A stretch of DNA of 64,000 nucleotides from JBBIUS01 sp037440105 (GTDB lineage: Bacteria > Patescibacteriota > Patescibacteriia > XYB2-FULL-38-15). A program made the position numbers and the translations under genes. Of the stretch, positions 59,433 to 64,000 are shown in pieces. Where the stretch lies: the NCBI GenBank assembly GCA_037440105.1, contig JBBIUS010000003.1:1-64000 (forward strand), given 5' to 3'. How positions within the stretch are numbered: position 1 is the stretch's first letter; each line of letters begins with the position of its first letter. The notes beneath the pieces are model-generated. The model did not search any database. It was not told the DNA's origin and saw nothing but the letters and a program-made list of their open reading frames with translations.

Positions 59433-62400
59433 CTACACTTTCTCCAACGCTACATCTAGTCCGACCACTGCTCCTTTTTCAACTTTTCTTAAGTCAAGGT
59501 CTTCAGTGCGCTTTGGCTTATACCCCTCTTTGCTTAAAGTTACATAATAAATATTGTTAGCAACCAAGAATGAATATCTGCCTCGCCTGTCTGTAATCTG
59601 AGTTTCAAGTAGTTTATTATACTCCTTTTCAAAAATTCTGGCAATAGCCCGGCCAACTGGCGCGCCTGTCCTGCTTTCATAGACAATTCCCCAACTTTTT
59701 GGTCTTTTTGGCCGCGTCAAGCGGCGGAAGAGTCCATAAAGCAGGCAGTGAGCTGCTAAAATTCCGACCATCCAAATTTTTGGCGAAATTACAACTGAGA
59801 AAGCGGCAAGAACAATTCCGATAACCGCAATGATATTTTGTAATTTTCTGCCCAAATAAGCCAGAACTAATTTTCGGTCAGAAACTATTTTTTCAATTTC
59901 AACTGGGTCAAGAGGAATGTTTGGCGTGACAAGGGCGTTTTCTTCTGTGACCAAAATATCTTCGCCGTGATAAATATCTAAATATTTAAAATCTTCTTTT
60001 TTGTCGTGTAGATAATAAGTTGGGAAAGTAAAGTTGACTTTTGAAACTTTTATATAATAGGTTCCTGGTTGAAGCAGGAAGGCGTAGCGTCCTTCGCGGT
60101 CAGTGACTCTTGTTTGAACCAGCCGGTTAGTTGTTTTTTCATAAACTCTGACAATAGCGAGGTCAAGCGGAATTTTTGAAAGAGAATTGTAAACAATACC
60201 CCAGCCTTTTCTTCTTTTTGGGAGAAGAAGAAGAATTGGCTGAGTGAAAATGAACTGAAGATAAGGAAGCAAGTTTGCCAAAGAAATGGCTGTCCCATAA
60301 CTTAAAATTGCTGCGGCTGCGACAGCCGGCGTTGCGACCTTTTCAGTTGTTTCTTCAACTTGCGGATTGTCAATAACTTTCCCTACATTTTCTCCAACAA
60401 TTTTGCTGACAAAGCCGCCAATCTCTTTAATGCTTTCCCAGGTTGGTTCAATAACTGGCAGACGGAAAATTTCAATATTTTGGTTAATAACATTATCTTG
60501 CACTTCAAACCTCGGCGTTTCTTTTATGGCATATCCTTCTTTTTCCACTTTAAGATAATAAGTTCCCGGCTGGACCAAAAAGCCGTATTCACCGCCCTCT
60601 TTTGTTTGCCAAGGATTGGTCTGCCTGAATTTTTCTCCTGGCCAAATTTCCCACTCGCCTCTTTGGTTTAAAGAGAAAAGCGTAACTTTTGCTCTTGGAA
60701 CAGGCAGAGTTTCATTGCGGTAGATTTCATAAACATAGCCGTAAGGTTCAACAAGCAAAGTAAAATCAATAACATCGGTTATATTGTCTTGGTAGAAAAC
60801 AACAATTAATGACGAGTATCGACCGGCCAGGTCAGGGCTTACAAAATCTGCTTCATAACTTTTGGTTCGACTGTTATAAGTCAAAAGATAGGTTGAATCA
60901 GCAAAAGTAAAAGTGATTTTTTCCACTGGTCCTACCAAAATTTCTTCAGGCAGTTCAACAAGCAATGGTATTTTGACCAAAGTTTTTACTTCTTTTTTTA
61001 AAAGATCAGGACTTAATTTTAAGGCGCGGCCTTGGGTATAAAAATTTATTTGCGAAAAATTAATTTTTTCTTCTGGAAAAACAGTGACTGGCGGAACAAC
61101 AAATGGTGGAGTAGGCGGAATTTCTTCCGGAGGGACTTCTTCAGGTGGGGCTTCTCCTCCCGGTGGAATTTCTTCTTCAGGTGGGACTTCTCCTCCCGGT
61201 GGAATTTCTTCTTCAGGTGGGACTTCTTCTTCAGGCGGAATTTCTTCTTCAGGTGGAGCGGTTGGTGTAGCGCTGGCTAGAGCGCCTGAGGCAAAGTTTC
61301 CAGCAAAATCATAGGCAAAAGCAGCGTAGTAATAAGTGGTGCCATTGGTTAGCCCTAAATCAAGAGTTTCAGTTCCAGTTCCGTCATAAATTAAGTCTCC
61401 ATCATTTGGCGAGGCAGGGAACCGGTCAGTTCGGCGGAAAATTTTTACTCCAGCAAAATCTGGGTCAGGCGGATTTGTCCAACTTAGAGCAACCTGCCCG
61501 TCGCCTGCTGTGGCTCTAAAATTTGAAACATTTGCCGGCGGGGCAAGATCAGGCAGAGTTCTAAAAGTTTCATCATCTGAGGCTGCTTCATTTCCTGCCG
61601 CATCAGTAGAAAAAACCTTAAAGTGGTAAAGGGTGTTTTGAGTTAGCCCAAAAAGAGAAATGCTGTGAGCAGTGACTAAATCAGACAAAGTTATTGTTCC
61701 AAGTTCATAATTTGAAGTTAACCCGTATTTAACGATTGAATTTGCTGGTTCATCAGTCCTCCAAGTTATTTCTGCCGAATTTTCTGTAATGTTTATAACC
61801 TGGATGTTTGAAATAATTGGCGGGAAAATATCAACCGCTGGCAGGGTTTGAAAAGTTTGGTCATCCGAAACTGCTTCATTGTCAAAAGCATCGGTTGATA
61901 AAACTCTGAAATGATAGGTGGTTTCTGGGTCAAGATTTGTAAGGAGCAAACTGTGGGAAGCAACAAGGTCAGATGATTCAACCGAGCCTAATTCATAATT
62001 TGTTGTTAGACCATATTCAACGCGAGATGTCGCGAGTTCATTTGTCTGCCAAGTAATTTCTGCTGAATTTTCCGTAATATTTATAACCTGAATGTTTGAA
62101 ATAATCGGCGGCTCAAGGTCAGGCAAGGCAAGCGTCCTAAAAGTTTGGTCAACTGAACGAGCCGTGTTGCCGTAAAAATCAGCAGAAACTGCTTGGAAGT
62201 GATATTCGGTATCAGGAGTTAAACCAACTAAATCAACGCTATGGCTTGTGACAAAGGAAATGCCGGTTGCCACTTCTCCATAAGCGTTTGTTAGGCCGTA
62301 GTAAACAATGGTTGTGCTTGCTTCGTTTGTCAGCCAAGTGACAGTTGCTGAAGTTTGAGTAATGTTTATAACCTCTAAATTGTAAATAATCGGCGGAGTT

Positions 62401-63026
62401 ACATCTGTTGGATGGCTTGGCGGAGCGCCGACTTGGGCAGTTATGCCGACTCGGTCAAAAGATTTTATGTCAATTGCAATTGTTTTACTGTCGCCGAAAG
62501 TGCCGCCAATGGAAATAAGATAATTTCCTGGAATGCTTGGGTTTGTAATTTGTTCATCGCCTGTCCCTTCTTCAGTCGCATTTGTTCCTATTTTTATAAC
62601 CACATCAGATGAACCATCAATGTAGGTGCCGGCTGTGCTTGGAGCAGTTAAAGTCAAAACTCCGCCGGAGACGCTTGCTCCCCATTCAGTTGCTGTTGCG
62701 CCACAGCCGTCTGTTTCTTCATTCAAATCTTCCTGGATTCCGTCGTCTAATAAATCAATGTCTCCGCAGTCGATGCCATTTAAGTCACTGGCAAAACCAG
62801 AGGAAAAGCCAATGGTTATTGTTTCGTTTTCTGTGACAGAAGTGGCAAAAGTCAGGCGGAAAGCAATTTCATGGTCAGCCGGAGTATTAATTTTTAGCCG
62901 ACTCATCGTGTCGCTTGCTGAAATCAAAATTCCAGCTTTAGTTTGGTTGTATATTGTAAAGAAGCTTGCTAAAGCAAGAACCGTTATTAAAGCAATGATT
63001 AGTTTGTGTTTGAGAAAGTTTTGCAT
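59433..63026 (-). CDS. giant surface protein: FN3 repeats, proline-rich linker, CarboxypepD-like domains
   Basis: 1197 aa. A signal-type helix (about 8-24, LIIALITVLALASFFTIYN) leads to a ~190-aa beta region, then four fibronectin type III domains (about 210-590; e.g. ITQTSATVTWLTNEASTTIVYYG, ITENSAEITWQTNELATSRVEYG). Next is a repetitive linker of PPEEE/PPGGE units, a beta domain with SYEADFVSPDLAGRYSS, and three carboxypeptidase-regulatory-like beta domains (GEYGFLVQPGTYYLKVEKEGY; GRYAFLLQPGTYYIKVSKVN; GRYSFLVANNIYYVTLSKEGY). Two hydrophobic regions (about 905-930 and 1060-1090) lie between these. The ending is DVALEKV. It is probably anchored by the C-terminal half with a long outer arm. 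Adhesion or cell-contact role is inferred. Confidence 0.75.
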   Translation of the reverse strand: MQNFLKHKLIIALITVLALASFFTIYNQTKAGILISASDTMSRLKINTPADHEIAFRLTFATSVTENETITIGFSSGFASDLNGIDCGDIDLLDDGIQEDLNEETDGCGATATEWGASVSGGVLTLTAPSTAGTYIDGSSDVVIKIGTNATEEGTGDEQITNPSIPGNYLISIGGTFGDSKTIAIDIKSFDRVGITAQVGAPPSHPTDVTPPIIYNLEVINITQTSATVTWLTNEASTTIVYYGLTNAYGEVATGISFVTSHSVDLVGLTPDTEYHFQAVSADFYGNTARSVDQTFRTLALPDLEPPIISNIQVINITENSAEITWQTNELATSRVEYGLTTNYELGSVESSDLVASHSLLLTNLDPETTYHFRVLSTDAFDNEAVSDDQTFQTLPAVDIFPPIISNIQVINITENSAEITWRTDEPANSIVKYGLTSNYELGTITLSDLVTAHSISLFGLTQNTLYHFKVFSTDAAGNEAASDDETFRTLPDLAPPANVSNFRATAGDGQVALSWTNPPDPDFAGVKIFRRTDRFPASPNDGDLIYDGTGTETLDLGLTNGTTYYYAAFAYDFAGNFASGALASATPTAPPEEEIPPEEEVPPEEEIPPGGEVPPEEEIPPGGEAPPEEVPPEEIPPTPPFVVPPVTVFPEEKINFSQINFYTQGRALKLSPDLLKKEVKTLVKIPLLVELPEEILVGPVEKITFTFADSTYLLTYNSRTKSYEADFVSPDLAGRYSSLIVVFYQDNITDVIDFTLLVEPYGYVYEIYRNETLPVPRAKVTLFSLNQRGEWEIWPGEKFRQTNPWQTKEGGEYGFLVQPGTYYLKVEKEGYAIKETPRFEVQDNVINQNIEIFRLPVIEPTWESIKEIGGFVSKIVGENVGKVIDNPQVEETTEKVATPAVAAAAILSYGTAISLANLLPYLQFIFTQPILLLLPKRRKGWGIVYNSLSKIPLDLAIVRVYEKTTNRLVQTRVTDREGRYAFLLQPGTYYIKVSKVNFTFPTYYLHDKKEDFKYLDIYHGEDILVTEENALVTPNIPLDPVEIEKIVSDRKLVLAYLGRKLQNIIAVIGIVLAAFSVVISPKIWMVGILAAHCLLYGLFRRLTRPKRPKSWGIVYESRTGAPVGRAIARIFEKEYNKLLETQITDRRGRYSFLVANNIYYVTLSKEGYKPKRTEDLDLRKVEKGAVVGLDVALEKV

Positions 63027-63042
63027 GCATGCCGCGTAATTT

Positions 63043-63120
63043 AGTAACGCGTAACGAGTAACGAGTAACCAGTAATTCTTTAATTTTTTTACGCGTTACT
63101 GGTTGCCGGTTACTGGTTAC
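63043..63120. repeat. second GTAACGCGTAACGAGTAACC inverted repeat
   Basis: GTAACGCGTAACGAGTAACG.. (63043-63075) and TTACGCGTTACTGGTTGCCG.. (63089-63120) are inverted copies. It lies in the spacer before the 1197-aa gene and repeats the style at 55997-56080. The remaining spacer has CCTCGGAGG-like short stretches only. Confidence 0.65.
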
Positions 63121-63188
63121 TTTATCAACAAACTCGCCTCGGAGGTCCTCAAGCGCGAGAACCCCCGTTCGCGAATCTGCTGTAAAAC

Positions 63189-64000
63189 TTACGCAACCTT
63201 TCCTCCGTACTTCTTCAATATCCACTTGTTGTATTTCTTGACGCCCTGAACAAGTAAGAGAACAACGATGATTAGGACAACAAGATAGAAAAGAGCAACC
63301 CGCCATGGGAAAACCCAGAAAGAAGTTTTTGCCTGAACAACACTCTCGCCAATGCCGTATTTTAAGGTGACAATAGCCGTGTATTTCCCCCAGGCGCCAT
63401 TTTGTCTTTCTTTCTGCCACTCTGAAGCCCCGGCTGGCATTTCTTCTTTTTGCCAAATCGCTTCAAAGCGCCTGATTGATTTTGGCAGAACATTTGCCAA
63501 ATCTTCATTAACAGTGAACTTGGCAACTTTTTTGCCCCACATATTGCGGATTTCAATTGTTCCAGTTGGCTTTAAGTGGACATTGCCTGTGTTTTCAAAG
63601 CGAAGGGCAAAGTTTGCTGGAAGATAATTATATGAGGTTTTGTCAGTTCCAAATTCAACAATTCTGCCTGCTTCATTAATTACGCCAGCCACTCTGACTA
63701 AAACTAAAGTTCCGGTTTGGGCAATGATGCCAACCGCTGCTTCTCCCTCTTCGACTGCCCCAGCTCCGACTTCTGACCAGAGAATGCCGGCAAAATGGCC
63801 GCCTGGCTCAGCATCAGTTGGAACCTTAATTGTAAAGAGAACGCTTTTTCTTTCTTGAGGGGCTAAAGTAACTTCTTTTTCATCAAGTTTAATCCAAGAA
63901 GCCAAGCCGTCCCCTTCTTTTACTGGCAAAAATTCTGGCGTGCCAGTTTCGCCGAGCGCTTTAAAGTTTTGCACGCTTGCCGTAAGCGTCACGGGCTCGT
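63189..64000 (-). CDS. membrane-anchored surface protein, 5'-partial (DUF916-like)
   Basis: At least 270 codons; the frame is open past the window end, and the last visible codons read EPVTLTASVQNFK, so the start lies beyond 64000. The visible part has two Ig-like beta domains (LAPQERKSVLFTIKVPTDAEPGGHFAGILWSEV and ALRFENTGNVHLKPTGTIEIRNMWG), then one membrane helix near the end (VALFYLVVLIIVVLLLVQGV) and a short basic tail (KYNKWILKKYGGKVA). This looks like DUF916-type extracytoplasmic proteins with a C-terminal anchor. It is the last of the three surface proteins in this block, read in the same direction. Confidence 0.7.
   Translation of the reverse strand, partial: EPVTLTASVQNFKALGETGTPEFLPVKEGDGLASWIKLDEKEVTLAPQERKSVLFTIKVPTDAEPGGHFAGILWSEVGAGAVEEGEAAVGIIAQTGTLVLVRVAGVINEAGRIVEFGTDKTSYNYLPANFALRFENTGNVHLKPTGTIEIRNMWGKKVAKFTVNEDLANVLPKSIRRFEAIWQKEEMPAGASEWQKERQNGAWGKYTAIVTLKYGIGESVVQAKTSFWVFPWRVALFYLVVLIIVVLLLVQGVKKYNKWILKKYGGKVA

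Noticed and set aside
61084..61314. Gly/Ser-rich plus-strand frame (SSGGTSPPGG) opposite the 1197-aa gene
   Set aside because: Complement of the PPEEE/PPGGE linker codons; not an independent gene.

Overview
The window reads as an AT-rich bacterial chromosome using genetic code 11 (TGA is a normal stop, for example in rpsO and rpmH). Several things suggest a Patescibacteria/CPR genome, most likely a Parcubacteria-type lineage: compact housekeeping genes, an rpsF-ssb-rpsR operon with no rplI after it, two GH57 hydrolases, a four-helix-bundle remnant, very large surface proteins, and intergenic spacers made of short simple repeats (AAATTCCAAATTC-like and GTAACGAGTAACCAGT-like). The lineage is inferred, not proven. 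No insertion sequence, prophage, integron or CRISPR array was seen.

Layout. 0-4.1 kb: end of rpsO, a NYN-domain protein, pnp and an unknown membrane-anchored protein. 4.2-4.54 kb: an unidentified structured RNA with a consensus promoter and terminator. 4.6-8.3 kb: a TraR/DksA zinc-finger protein, lspA, an MFS transporter and a YifB/ComM ATPase. 8.6-9.9 kb (-): a LysM/M23 peptidase. 10.3-15.1 kb: H+-pyrophosphatase, trigger factor, a phosphodiesterase and an inositol-phosphatase-like enzyme. 15.1-19.3 kb: the classic yidD-rnpA-rpmH | dnaA-dnaN origin locus; rpmH is only 46 codons. 19.4-33.8 kb (-): one co-directional block of yebC, ruvC, an alpha-glucan set (GH15, glycogen synthase, two GH57, an APH-fold kinase, a PHP protein, glucan phosphorylase, ROK kinase) and a class A PBP. 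33.9-41.2 kb (-): rpoB-rpoC. 41.2-42.4 kb: a gene-free control region with a 6S-like RNA (+), a second unknown GC-rich small RNA (-), several promoters and a 116-bp inverted-repeat element. 42.4-46.5 kb: ftsK, a RodZ-like protein and recA. 46.6-49.7 kb (-): efp, an EpmA-like ligase, rpsR, ssb and rpsF. 49.8-52.3 kb: an RNA methyltransferase, ychF and tRNA-Ala(GGC). 52.4-64 kb: an orphan 152-aa gene, an O-antigen-ligase-like TPR protein, a broken four-helix-bundle gene and three very large or partial surface proteins.

How the genes work together. The alpha-glucan block can build (GlgA), remodel (GH57), hydrolyse (GH15) and phosphorolyse (GlgP) a storage glucan and could rephosphorylate released sugar (ROK). 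efp beside an EpmA-like ligase suggests a lysylated EF-P. Ribosome, RNA-decay and transcription genes (rpsO-pnp, rpsF-ssb-rpsR, rpoBC with a 6S-like RNA) sit among RNA structures that look regulatory. Apart from the dnaA-dnaN and rpmH-rnpA-yidD arms, most genes on both sides point toward the dnaA locus rather than away from it.

Main candidates for undescribed biology are the RNA at 4220-4540, the RNA at 41953-42115 and the control region around it, the alpha-glucan cluster, and the invasion of coding sequence by intergenic-type repeats. All assignments come from reading sequence and recalled family motifs; no search or fold was run.
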